From contig NZ_ATVQ01000002.1 in NCBI RefSeq assembly GCF_000420805.1, positions 372,001 through 436,000 of the forward strand: a stretch of 64,000 nucleotides of DNA. Direction: 5' to 3'. The DNA is from Yaniella halotolerans DSM 15476 (GTDB lineage: Bacteria; Actinomycetota; Actinomycetes; Actinomycetales; Micrococcaceae). This document shows, piece after piece, positions 1 to 7,689 of this stretch. The notes below the pieces were generated by a model that saw only the letters and a list, made by a program, of their open reading frames with translations, was not told where the DNA came from and searched no databases. Made by a program: the position numbers and the translations under genes. Each line of letters opens with the position of its first letter. Position 1 is the stretch's first letter.

Positions 1-836
1 TCCGCTGCAAATTCTTGGAGCTCAACCATCGCTTGGTATGCATCTGGCAGGTAGGCCTGGAGGACGATACCTGAGGCATAATCTCGAAACTCCGGTTCTG
101 ATATCAATCTGCGATACACATCCAAGGTCAGGTCAAGGTCCTTGTACTCCTCCATGTCGAGATTGATGAAGGTCACTGGGTCGGCATGCAGTGCTGCCCG
201 ATACACCGGGCGGAGCTTTTCCACGATATCTTCAACAGCCTCATCATGCGCCCAGTGATTATGCGGGGCAACAGTGGCCGAAACTTTAATCGACACATAA
301 TCCACGTCGTCGCGTTCAATCAATGCCAGGGTTGCGGCGATACGGCGGTCAGCCTCCCCCTGTCCCAGAATGGCTTCACCCAACAGGTTGATGTTGAGCT
401 TCACCCCCTCGGTGCGAAGCTTGTTAATTGCTTTCCCAAGATGGGGGTCTCGTGAATCAATAATCAGGTGCCCAACCATCGAGCGAAGCGCTGCTTGGGC
501 TGCCGGAACCACAACACCGGGCAAGACTCTGGCGAGTTTTCCACCGGCGCGAACTGCTGCTTGTAGGTACCAGGGCAAAAATTCCGGTACGTCTTCGGCG
601 ATGTGGGCAAGTGCATCCGCGGCGGCCGCATTGTCCTCTGGACGCACGACGCGGTCAACGAATCCAACGGTGAAATCCAGTCCAGCTGGATCTTTGAGCA
701 CCCCGGCTAGCCGTTGAGCCGATGCGTCCGGTTTGATCTGTGCCGCGGCTTCTAACCAGGTCCGTACCTGAGCAATCGCGGCATCACCCAGCTGCCACGG
801 CATGATGTCAGAATGCTGATGTTGTGCTGACTGCAT
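1..836 (-). CDS. putA: PutA, proline dehydrogenase domain (5' part of gene; runs off window start)
   Basis: This is the N-terminal ~278 residues of a proline dehydrogenase, which oxidises proline to pyrroline-5-carboxylate using FAD. The start is ATG at 836, preceded by AGGAAC on the minus strand. Readable stretches include GFVDRVVRPEDN near the N-terminus, then LNINLLGEAILG, VSIKVS, FINLDMEEYKDLDLT and GIVLQAYLPDA, which follow the strand order of the ProDH TIM barrel. The N-terminal extension resembles actinobacterial bifunctional PutA (ProDH plus P5C dehydrogenase), but the second domain lies outside the window, so a monofunctional enzyme cannot be excluded. A LysR regulator is divergent and the PutP symporter follows it, which supports a proline-utilisation role. 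Confidence 0.88.
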   Translation of the reverse strand, partial: MQSAQHQHSDIMPWQLGDAAIAQVRTWLEAAAQIKPDASAQRLAGVLKDPAGLDFTVGFVDRVVRPEDNAAAADALAHIAEDVPEFLPWYLQAAVRAGGKLARVLPGVVVPAAQAALRSMVGHLIIDSRDPHLGKAINKLRTEGVKLNINLLGEAILGQGEADRRIAATLALIERDDVDYVSIKVSATVAPHNHWAHDEAVEDIVEKLRPVYRAALHADPVTFINLDMEEYKDLDLTLDVYRRLISEPEFRDYASGIVLQAYLPDAYQAMVELQEFAA

Positions 837-895
837 GATGTTCCTCATCCACGAAGCGTCTCGGATAGTGACACACAGCATACGCTGACCGGTAG

Positions 896-922
896 ATTCG
901 GGTATAGCGAATAATTTCGAAT
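896..922. promoter_or_regulatory. Candidate LysR-type operator between putA and the regulator gene
   Basis: ATTCG (896-900) and CGAAT (908-912) form an inverted repeat around 7 bp. It is followed by ATTTCGAAT (914-922), which carries the same CGAAT half-site again. The cluster lies in the 116-bp divergent gap, just upstream of the GTG at 953. LysR-family proteins usually bind such interrupted dyads next to their own gene. The regulatory role is inferred from position and symmetry. Confidence 0.4.
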
Positions 923-952
923 AGCACCGTTCATAAAACCCGAAGGATCATT

Positions 953-1852
953 GTGTTAGATCTCCACCGTTTGAGGCTGTTACGGGAGCTGGCGATTCGT
1001 GGGACCATCACTGAAGTGGCTACCGCACTGAATTTCGCGCCTTCTACAGTCTCGGCTCAGCTCTCGAGGCTTGAACAAGAGGCCGGTAGGACACTTCTGG
1101 TGTCTTCCGGTCGAAAAGTTATGCTCACCACCGCAGCCCTGGGATTGGTGGAGCACACCAATGACATGCTGGCGATCATGGAAGAAGCCACTGCACAGCT
1201 GGTTGACGCAGACTCTATTGTGGCCGGGACCGTGCGCCTGTCGATGTTTCAGACATCTGCTTTGGCCGTGTTACCGGGAACGCTTCGGCTACTGGCAACA
1301 TCGCATCCCGGTATCCGTTTAGAGGTTGCACAGCGTGAACCAGAACAAGCCCTGCACGATACGTGGGCTGGAGACTTCGACATCGTTGTTGCCGAACAAT
1401 ACCCCGGTCATGCGGTACCTCAGCTGCCAGATATGCTCACGACCCCGCTGGTCAACGATCCGCTTCGCTTAGCCATCCCTGCGAATCTGGCCCATGACGT
1501 CAAGCAGCTTACTGACGCCGCAGGTTTCCCCTGGATCATGGAGCCTACCCCGGCCGCATCACGCCATTGGGCATTACAGCAATGCAGAGTCGCCGGATTT
1601 GAACCAGATATACGGTACTCTTCAGCCGACTTGCAAGCGCATGTCCAACTCATCGAAGCAGGACAGGCGGTAGCGATTCTGCCCGGCATGTTGGGTGGCT
1701 ATCGGCCACCGCAGGTTACCTGGGTACAACTCGATACAGCACCACAACGACACATCTTTTTGGCTATGCGTCGAGCATCGGCGGGGCATCCAGCGGTTGC
1801 CGCAGTGGCCTCTGCAATACAACGACATGCCCAAGATGCGACGCAAAGCTAA
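953..1852 (+). CDS. LysR-family transcriptional regulator
   Basis: A 299-residue protein of usual LysR length. The winged helix-turn-helix is at residues ~1-60 (LDLHRLRLLRELAIRGT, then FAPSTVSAQLSRLEQEAG), followed by a periplasmic-binding-like effector domain from ~90 to the end. The start is GTG at 953 with GAAGGA six bases upstream. It is divergent from putA and precedes the proline symporter putP on the same strand, so it probably controls proline catabolism or uptake. The effector is not visible from sequence, and a PruR- or PutR-like role is inference. Confidence 0.85.
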   Translation: MLDLHRLRLLRELAIRGTITEVATALNFAPSTVSAQLSRLEQEAGRTLLVSSGRKVMLTTAALGLVEHTNDMLAIMEEATAQLVDADSIVAGTVRLSMFQTSALAVLPGTLRLLATSHPGIRLEVAQREPEQALHDTWAGDFDIVVAEQYPGHAVPQLPDMLTTPLVNDPLRLAIPANLAHDVKQLTDAAGFPWIMEPTPAASRHWALQQCRVAGFEPDIRYSSADLQAHVQLIEAGQAVAILPGMLGGYRPPQVTWVQLDTAPQRHIFLAMRRASAGHPAVAAVASAIQRHAQDATQS

Positions 1853-1950
1853 ACCATCCAGGGTATATTCAGGAACTTGTGAATTCATGTGTCTTTGCAA
1901 CGCAACATTGATTTGGTGATTTGTGTGACAGTGGCGAATAATTGTTTGCT

Positions 1951-3459
1951 ATGAGTGAAGAACATGTCTATCAATTCGCCGCCATCATTCTCTACCTGTT
2001 GCTCATGATCGGCATTGGCTTCTATGCCTATCGCCGGACAAACACAGGTCGAGAATTCCTCTTGGCTGGCCGAGACCTGTCCCCCCGAGTTGCAGCCTTA
2101 TCTGCCGGTGCCTCCGATATGTCTGGTTGGCTCATGATGGGCCTGCCAGGTGCCCTGTATGCCACCGGTCTGATCGAAGCATGGATTGCGATCGGTCTGA
2201 TCCTCGGTACGTGGTTGAACTGGAAAATCGTTGCACCACGTTTACGCGTCTATTCAGAGATCACCGAAGATGCGATCACTATGCCCGCGTTTTTCGAACA
2301 ACGCTTCCGAGATCGCACGAGACTGCTGCGCTCCGTCTCAGCGGTGATCATTTTGCTGTTCTTCATTTTCTATGTCGCCTCGATGATGGTCGCTTCCGGG
2401 GCTTTCTTCCAGTCTGCGTTCGGCTGGCCCTATATGACGGGTCTGTTCGTAGTAGCCGGTTTCACTCTGCTGTACACAGTGTTCGGTGGATTCCTTGGCG
2501 TATCACTCACCGACGTCGCCCAGGGTCTCCTCATGCTCGTTGCACTGATTGCTGTGCCTATTATCGCTACGGTCCAGCTCGGTGGGCCCGGCGAAGTCGT
2601 CAGTTTGATCAGCGAATCCGATGTGCAGGCTGGTCTTGAGCACTTGTCGTTTACCGGCGGTGGCATGAGCACCGCGTCGATCCTGATCATTATTTCCGGG
2701 CTGGCCTGGGGCCTCGGCTATTTCGGTCAGCCACACATTCTGGCACGTCACTTCGCCATCCGAAGCCATAAGGAAGCAACAACCGCACGCCGTATTGGTA
2801 CCGGTTGGGTCGGTTTCTCCATGCTCGGGGCGGTGTTGACGGGACTGATTGGCGTCGCGTGGTTCCAACGTGAAGGTGGAACGCTCGACGACCCGGAAAC
2901 AGTCTTCCTCGTGCTGTCGCAAATTCTGTTCCACCCATTCATCGCCGGCATCATCCTGGCTGCTGTTCTTGCGGCGATTATGTCGACCATGTCGTCTCAG
3001 CTCATTGTTTCCTCGTCGGCGCTAGTCGAAGACATTTACGGGCTGTTCAAACGCAACCCGAACGAACGCACGCAACTGTGGCTGGGCCGTGGTTCCGTCG
3101 TGCTGGTCTCCGTTATTGCAATCCTGATTGCCCAAGATCCTGAAGCCACCGTGTTGGATCTCGTTGGCTTCGCCTGGGCAGGTTTCGGTGCAGCCTTCGG
3201 TCCGATGATCCTGATGGCACTGTACTGGCGCCGAGTCACTGCGATGGGAGCGCTGACCGGTATGGTTGCCGGTGCCGCCGTTGCCTACATCTGGGGTACA
3301 GTCCCAGCGATCAAGGAAGCCCTCAACCTCTACGAAATTGTGCCGGGTGTGCTGGCGAACTTCGCGGTTGCCATCGTGGTTTCCTTGCTGACCGCTAAGC
3401 CCGCTCCAGAAATCGACGAAGAATTCAATAGAATGCAAAAAACGATCTCGGCGAAATAG
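1951..3459 (+). CDS. putP: Sodium/proline symporter PutP
   Basis: About 502 residues with some thirteen hydrophobic segments, matching the sodium:solute symporter (SSS) family. The region SAGASDMSGWLMMGLPGA near residue 50 is the PutP signature, which includes residues of the Na+ and proline sites. GQPHILARHFAIRS in the middle and SSSALVEDIY toward the C-terminus also fit PutP. It imports proline with Na+ across the membrane. ATG 1951 is chosen over a TTG at 1942 because it matches PutP N-termini; no strong ribosome site precedes either. The neighbouring LysR and putA genes make this a proline-utilisation locus. A strong hairpin follows the stop. Confidence 0.92.
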   Translation: MSEEHVYQFAAIILYLLLMIGIGFYAYRRTNTGREFLLAGRDLSPRVAALSAGASDMSGWLMMGLPGALYATGLIEAWIAIGLILGTWLNWKIVAPRLRVYSEITEDAITMPAFFEQRFRDRTRLLRSVSAVIILLFFIFYVASMMVASGAFFQSAFGWPYMTGLFVVAGFTLLYTVFGGFLGVSLTDVAQGLLMLVALIAVPIIATVQLGGPGEVVSLISESDVQAGLEHLSFTGGGMSTASILIIISGLAWGLGYFGQPHILARHFAIRSHKEATTARRIGTGWVGFSMLGAVLTGLIGVAWFQREGGTLDDPETVFLVLSQILFHPFIAGIILAAVLAAIMSTMSSQLIVSSSALVEDIYGLFKRNPNERTQLWLGRGSVVLVSVIAILIAQDPEATVLDLVGFAWAGFGAAFGPMILMALYWRRVTAMGALTGMVAGAAVAYIWGTVPAIKEALNLYEIVPGVLANFAVAIVVSLLTAKPAPEIDEEFNRMQKTISAK

Positions 3460-3474
3460 TTTCAGCTACGTCGT

Positions 3475-3517
3475 ACAACGGTTGGCAACACCTTCTGTGT
3501 GGGTTGCCAACCGTTGT
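3475..3517 (+). terminator. Hairpin terminator after putP
   Basis: A 15-bp perfect stem (ACAACGGTTGGCAAC at 3475-3489 with its complement at 3503-3517) and a 13-nt loop begin 15 bp after the putP stop. The following bases (GTGTTTAA) are only moderately T-rich. It separates putP from the next gene, which starts at 3542. Confidence 0.7.
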
Positions 3518-3541
3518 GTTTAACGGCCCTACGATAGAGCC

Positions 3542-4915
3542 ATGGGTATTTCTCGTTCACAAACGATCTTTGTCGCGCTTGCTCCCGGACAGGTCTGGGA
3601 TCTCATCAGTGACCCCGGTGCGTGGCTGCAGTGGAATGATCAGCTTCAGCAGTTCGCGCCCGTTGAAATGGCCAGTGACAGGCTCCAGGTCGGCGACACC
3701 GTCAAGGTGGTACCTAAAGCACTCATTCGCGGATTTATCCATGCGGCAACTGCGCCCCCGGCAACCATCGTGCTCGCCAGACCACAACGCGAAATCGTCT
3801 GGCGGCAAGATCAGCCCGGCGGTTATACCCAACAAAGCTGGCAGATCGAGCCCGCGTCCGAAGGTGGCACGTATCTGACCCGGCGCACCCTCGTGGTTGG
3901 GCCACTTGCAGCACCGTTGGCTACGGCACTGGCAGCACCCCTGACACAGGATCTTGGTGCCGTGGGCGCACGCATGTTTCAGATGGCCTGTGCAGGACCC
4001 AACATTGATCAGCCGGTGAATGTTGTAGTCGGGGGCTCAGGCTATCTTGGCTCGCGACTCGTGACTCGCTTGTTGGCAGCAGGACAGCGCGCCGTCGTAC
4101 TGACCCGATCCCCCCGCTCCGGAGCACCATACCCACAAGCTGGCTGGGACCATGACAATCTCGGCCAGCTGGACGACCATCTGATGGATCCCGCAGGCTT
4201 CAACATCATCAACCTGGCCGGTCGGCCCTTAGGCCCAGAGTTCACTCCCACAGAGGTGGCACGGCAAGAGATCTCACGCGTGGAGACGACCGCAACGCTA
4301 CGCAGCGCGGTATCGGCTGCTCGGGCACGCGGCGGAGTCCTGCATCGCTGGCTCCAGGGCAGTGCCGTGCCCTTATGGTCTGCGGACTCAACCAAAGAAT
4401 TCACCGAAACGACGTCCCCCACGGCGGATGAAGATGGACCGGATGGTATGGGGCAACTCGTGGCCGATTGGGAAGCATCCGCCCCGGATGATGCGATCAT
4501 CTTGCGAACCGGTGTCGTGCTTGGTCAGCAGGCACAAATCTCCATGGGACTGATCGCTATGGCACTGACCAAAACACGCCCGCGAATCGATGGCTACCTA
4601 CCGTGGATACACGAAGACGACTGGGTTGGTATCGTGCAGCATCTGCTGAGCACTCCCAATCCACCCTCCACGGTGGTCGCGGTCGCGCCACAACAGACTC
4701 GCCTCTCAGAAGCCATTCATGCGCTCGCCCCGTCAACGGGACCACGCCACTTCCCAATTCCTGCCAAGCTGCTCTCCTGGGGGATGAAATGTATCCGGAT
4801 GGAACCAGGCCTTCTGCTGGGCAGTACCAAAGCGCGCTCTACTGTGCTTATGGAATCAGGTTATACCTACCGCTTCCCCACCATTGCTGCAGCGGCCGAT
4901 GCGGTGACGTTCTAG
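3542..4915 (+). CDS. SRPBCC domain fused to TIGR01777-type NAD(P)-binding epimerase
   Basis: 457 residues in two parts. Residues ~1-150 look like an SRPBCC/START-type ligand-binding domain (SQTIFVALAPGQVWDLISDP at the start). From ~158 there is an extended-SDR Rossmann domain with GGSGYLG at 164-170, and near 400-455 a C-terminal DUF1731-like segment (GLLLGSTKARS, YRFPT). This matches the SDR39U1/TIGR01777 group, whose substrate is unknown, with the SRPBCC fusion found in some members. Start ATG 3542. Its stop overlaps by 4 nt the stop of the remnant on the other strand. A nucleotide-sugar epimerase is less likely given the DUF1731 tail. Confidence 0.8.
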   Translation: MGISRSQTIFVALAPGQVWDLISDPGAWLQWNDQLQQFAPVEMASDRLQVGDTVKVVPKALIRGFIHAATAPPATIVLARPQREIVWRQDQPGGYTQQSWQIEPASEGGTYLTRRTLVVGPLAAPLATALAAPLTQDLGAVGARMFQMACAGPNIDQPVNVVVGGSGYLGSRLVTRLLAAGQRAVVLTRSPRSGAPYPQAGWDHDNLGQLDDHLMDPAGFNIINLAGRPLGPEFTPTEVARQEISRVETTATLRSAVSAARARGGVLHRWLQGSAVPLWSADSTKEFTETTSPTADEDGPDGMGQLVADWEASAPDDAIILRTGVVLGQQAQISMGLIAMALTKTRPRIDGYLPWIHEDDWVGIVQHLLSTPNPPSTVVAVAPQQTRLSEAIHALAPSTGPRHFPIPAKLLSWGMKCIRMEPGLLLGSTKARSTVLMESGYTYRFPTIAAAADAVTF

Positions 4916-5184
4916 TTCGAGGTCTCCGACTGTGGAATGTCGTACGTGAGAAAGACAACGCCGCCATCAAACTGTTCAACACGATGCAGGTGAAGGTCTA
5001 GCCTGTGTTGTGGCCAGAAGGCCAGACCGGTTCCTACCGTCACCGGGCATAACAAGATCATCAACCGATCCACGAGTCCGTGGCGCAAAGCTTCAGCGGC
5101 CAGGGTCGGTCCGTCAATGGTGAGATCGTGGTCGGATGAACATTTCAGTGCTCTGATATGTTGCGGGTCGAATACCCGCAACAA
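4912..5184 (-). pseudogene. 3' remnant of a RibD/dihydrofolate-reductase-like gene
   Basis: The frame encodes ~90 residues that look like only the C-terminal half of the RibD_C/DHFR-like reductase family, usually ~180-200 residues: DLTIDGPTLAAEALRHGLVD, then LLCPVTVGTG, and FDGGVVFLTY near the end. The N-terminal half, with the NADPH-binding strand and substrate residues, is missing. No start codon with a ribosome site exists: the frame opens at TTG codons inside the T-tail of the ATPase terminator. The upstream sequence is the metal-ATPase cassette, so a recombination or deletion probably removed the 5' end. It is unlikely to be functional. Confidence 0.7.
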
Positions 5185-5186
5185 AA

Positions 5187-5221
5187 AGCTTGGTCTTGAA
5201 CTATGTGTTCAAGACCAAGCT
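5187..5221 (-). terminator. Rho-independent terminator of the P-type ATPase operon
   Basis: A 15-bp perfect stem (AGCTTGGTCTTGAAC with its complement) has a 5-nt loop. Read on the minus strand it is followed directly by TTTTTG, 11 bp after the ATPase stop. A second smaller hairpin (GTTGCGGG/CCCGCAAC, 5160-5182) follows inside the reductase remnant. Confidence 0.88.
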
Positions 5222-5231
5222 GTTGGAATGC

Positions 5232-7250
5232 TTATGGTCGCACAGCTGCTGAAGCTTCGTGCTTCGTTGCCGAAGCGTGTTCCTGTTTCGCTAGCGGGGT
5301 GGGGTGCTTGTCATTGCGCATAAGCCGCATGGCGTTGACAATCACCACGAGCACTGAGCCCTCGTGTACCAACATGCCCAACGACATCGTCACGCCGCCA
5401 GCAAAGACGCCGGCTAGTAACACCACGACGGTGGCTAACGCAATGACGATGTTTTGCTTCATCACCCGGGTGGTCCGCTTGGCTAAGCTGATGGACTCTG
5501 GCAATTTCATGAGGTTGTCACCCATCAGGGCAATATCAGCCGTCTCAATGGCGACTCCTGAACCTGCGGCTCCCATGGCCACACCAATATCGGCTGTTGC
5601 TAATGCTGGCGCATCGTTCACCCCGTCCCCGACCATGGCCACGGTGTGCCCCTCGCGCTGCAGTTTGGTCACAGCATCGAGCTTGTCTTCCGGTAGCAGT
5701 GACGCGTGAATTTCGTCGATCCCGGTGGCTTGACCGATGGATTCAGCTACCAGTCGGGTGTCCCCGGTGAGCATGACGACCTTAGTCACACCGGCTTCGT
5801 GCAGGCGGGCCACCATATCCGGAGCATCCGTGCGAATAGTGTCTGCAACAGCGAGAACACCCAGCACGGTCTGGTCCGTGGCAACGATCATCGGTGTTTT
5901 ACCGGCTGCCGCAAACGTCTGAGCCGATTCGGTAGCATCCTGGCTTTCGGCCACTTCATACTGCGCCAATAGGGCTGGGTTACCGATCAGGATTTGTTGT
6001 TCTTCAACGTCGGCGACAATACCTTTACCAACAACGGGTGTAATCTTTTGCGGAAAACCATCCGGTGAAGCCCCTCGTGCTTGTGCGGCATCCAGAATAG
6101 GACGGGCTAGCGGGTGTTCGGAACCGGCTTCTGCAGTCGCAGCAATGGCTAACACATCATCTTCTGTCATGCCTTCAGCAACCACGAACACGTCGGTCAG
6201 CTCGGGGCGCCCTTCGGTGAGAGTGCCCGTCTTATCGACGGCTACGGCCGAAATTCTGCCCGAGGTTTCCAGGTACTCACCACCCTTGATCAGGATCCCG
6301 TTGCGTGCGGCACGTCCAATACCAGCCACAATGGCAACCGGTATCGAAATCACCAGCGCACCAGGGCAACCGATCACCAACAACGTCAGAGCAAGGACCA
6401 CATCCTGGGTGATCAACCCGGCAAGCAAGGCCAACATCATGACCGCCGGGGTATACCAGGTAGAGAAACGGTCGATGAAAGCCTGGGTTTTTGCTTTGGC
6501 ATCTTGTGCTTCTTCCACACGGTGAATGATGCGCGCCAGGGTGGTGTCGGCACCGATGCCGGTGGCTTTGACCTGCAAGAATCCGCCGCGTGAAATTGTG
6601 CCGGCAAAGACTTGATCGGTTGTCGTCTTCTCTACCGGGATGGATTCACCGGTAATTGAGGCTTCATCGATGGACCCGGTACCATCCGACACCACGCCAT
6701 CGACCGGTACTTTGGCACCGTTTTTTACCAGGACTATCTCGCCCTGTGAGACCTCGTGAGCTGGAACCTCGTGTTGAGCTCCGTCGCGCATCACAATCGC
6801 CGTATCTGGTGCGACGGCCACCAACTCAGCTAGCGCTGATCGGGTTTTATTCATCGTGCCGGCTTCCAATGCGTGACCAATGGAGAACAGGAACGTGACG
6901 GCAGCGGCCTCCCAGAAGTTTCCAATGATCACCGCACCGATGGCGGCTACCGACACTAAGAGGTCAATACTAATCATCTTGGTGGTGAGTGCTCGGACAG
7001 CCTGTATGACGATGTTGTATCCCGCCACCACAGCCGCCGCCAACATCAAGAGATTGGCGAGTGTGAAGACATCGGTACCATCATGAGCGTGGACGCCGGC
7101 ATCGACCCACCAGCGCGACACTAACTCTGGGTTGAGTGTCCCGTCCCGGATATTGTTGACGGCAGATGACACCAGGATCAGAAGGCCTGAAATCACCGGT
7201 ACCGCCCAATTACCGCGGATCCACTTCTCGAACTTACTCACTGTGCTCAT
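5232..7250 (-). CDS. Heavy-metal-transporting P1B-type ATPase with CPG motif
   Basis: 672 residues with a complete P-type core: TGES 200-203, phosphorylation motif DKTGT 339-343, SEHP 377-380, TGDT 495-498 and GDGVND 541-546. The membrane metal-site motif is CPG at 295-297, where P1B pumps normally carry CPC, SPC, TPC or CPH. The last transmembrane helix carries HEGS 629-632 and NAMRL, closer to the Co/Zn/Cd-type pumps than to Cu pumps. There is no N-terminal metal-binding domain; a separate HMA protein is encoded just upstream. It exports a metal cation, but the metal cannot be named from sequence. The gene starts at ATG 7250 with a weak ribosome site. Confidence 0.88.
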   Translation of the reverse strand: MSTVSKFEKWIRGNWAVPVISGLLILVSSAVNNIRDGTLNPELVSRWWVDAGVHAHDGTDVFTLANLLMLAAAVVAGYNIVIQAVRALTTKMISIDLLVSVAAIGAVIIGNFWEAAAVTFLFSIGHALEAGTMNKTRSALAELVAVAPDTAIVMRDGAQHEVPAHEVSQGEIVLVKNGAKVPVDGVVSDGTGSIDEASITGESIPVEKTTTDQVFAGTISRGGFLQVKATGIGADTTLARIIHRVEEAQDAKAKTQAFIDRFSTWYTPAVMMLALLAGLITQDVVLALTLLVIGCPGALVISIPVAIVAGIGRAARNGILIKGGEYLETSGRISAVAVDKTGTLTEGRPELTDVFVVAEGMTEDDVLAIAATAEAGSEHPLARPILDAAQARGASPDGFPQKITPVVGKGIVADVEEQQILIGNPALLAQYEVAESQDATESAQTFAAAGKTPMIVATDQTVLGVLAVADTIRTDAPDMVARLHEAGVTKVVMLTGDTRLVAESIGQATGIDEIHASLLPEDKLDAVTKLQREGHTVAMVGDGVNDAPALATADIGVAMGAAGSGVAIETADIALMGDNLMKLPESISLAKRTTRVMKQNIVIALATVVVLLAGVFAGGVTMSLGMLVHEGSVLVVIVNAMRLMRNDKHPTPLAKQEHASATKHEASAAVRP

Positions 7251-7282
7251 TTCTGTAGTGATGTACTCGACTCTGCGAAGCT

Positions 7283-7311
7283 ATGGTGGCCCGAATCGTT
7301 CGGGCCACCAT
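7283..7311. other. 13-bp hairpin between the HMA and ATPase genes
   Basis: ATGGTGGCCCGAA (7283-7295) and TTCGGGCCACCAT (7299-7311) pair perfectly around TCG. It fills most of the 75-bp gap between the chaperone stop and the ATPase start. No T-tract follows on the minus strand, so a processing site, stabiliser or partial attenuator is more likely than a full terminator. Confidence 0.55.
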
Positions 7312-7325
7312 GATGTGCGTGATGC

Positions 7326-7559
7326 TTAGAAGATTGAAGGTTTGGCTGTGTAGCCGGCCTGCGCTACGGCCTGCACAAGATCGTCAACCGTTGCTCGCGT
7401 CTCATCGTGATCAACTTCAATGCGGGAGCTTGCGAAGTGCACTTTCACGTTGTCGACGCCTTGCATCTTGCCAACCCGCTTTTCAATCTTGGTAACGCAT
7501 GAGGGGCAAGAAAAGCCTTCTGCACGAAGGAGTGTATGAGTGATGTTCTGGGCGGTCAT
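7326..7559 (-). CDS. HMA-domain metal chaperone (CopZ-like)
   Basis: 77 residues forming a single heavy-metal-associated ferredoxin-fold domain. The metal-binding loop reads GFSCPSC at ~15-21, followed by the usual helix (VTKIEKRVGKMQGV) and the strand with VHFASSRIEVDHD. It is cytoplasmic and should bind a soft metal through the two cysteines and pass it to the adjacent P1B ATPase, which lacks its own HMA domain. ATG 7559 is preceded by AAGGAAAGGG. It is the first gene of the operon and is divergent from the Crp/Fnr regulator. CxxC loops also occur in Zn/Cd chaperones, so copper is not proven. Confidence 0.88.
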   Translation of the reverse strand: MTAQNITHTLLRAEGFSCPSCVTKIEKRVGKMQGVDNVKVHFASSRIEVDHDETRATVDDLVQAVAQAGYTAKPSIF

Positions 7560-7640
7560 CCGGTTCCCTTTCCTTGTGATCTACTGTCCTCGTATCGTGA
7601 GGAGTTATCTTTAGATTAGGGGGAACCGGAGGTGTTCTCC

Positions 7641-7654
7641 TTGACGTTGGTCAA
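7641..7654. promoter_or_regulatory. Fnr/Crp-type palindrome upstream of the regulator gene
   Basis: TTGAC-GTTG-GTCAA is a perfect 5+4+5 palindrome of the Fnr-box type. It lies 35 bp before the regulator start and ~80 bp before the divergent HMA gene. The position fits auto-regulation and control of the metal operon by the neighbouring Crp/Fnr protein. No binding data exist here. Confidence 0.6.
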
Positions 7655-7689
7655 GTCCCGGTAGCTGCCTTCCGGTACCATGTGAAGGC

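Noticed and set aside
186-717. Plus-strand frames opposite putA
   Set aside because: Shadows of the proline dehydrogenase frame; sequence is not protein-like.
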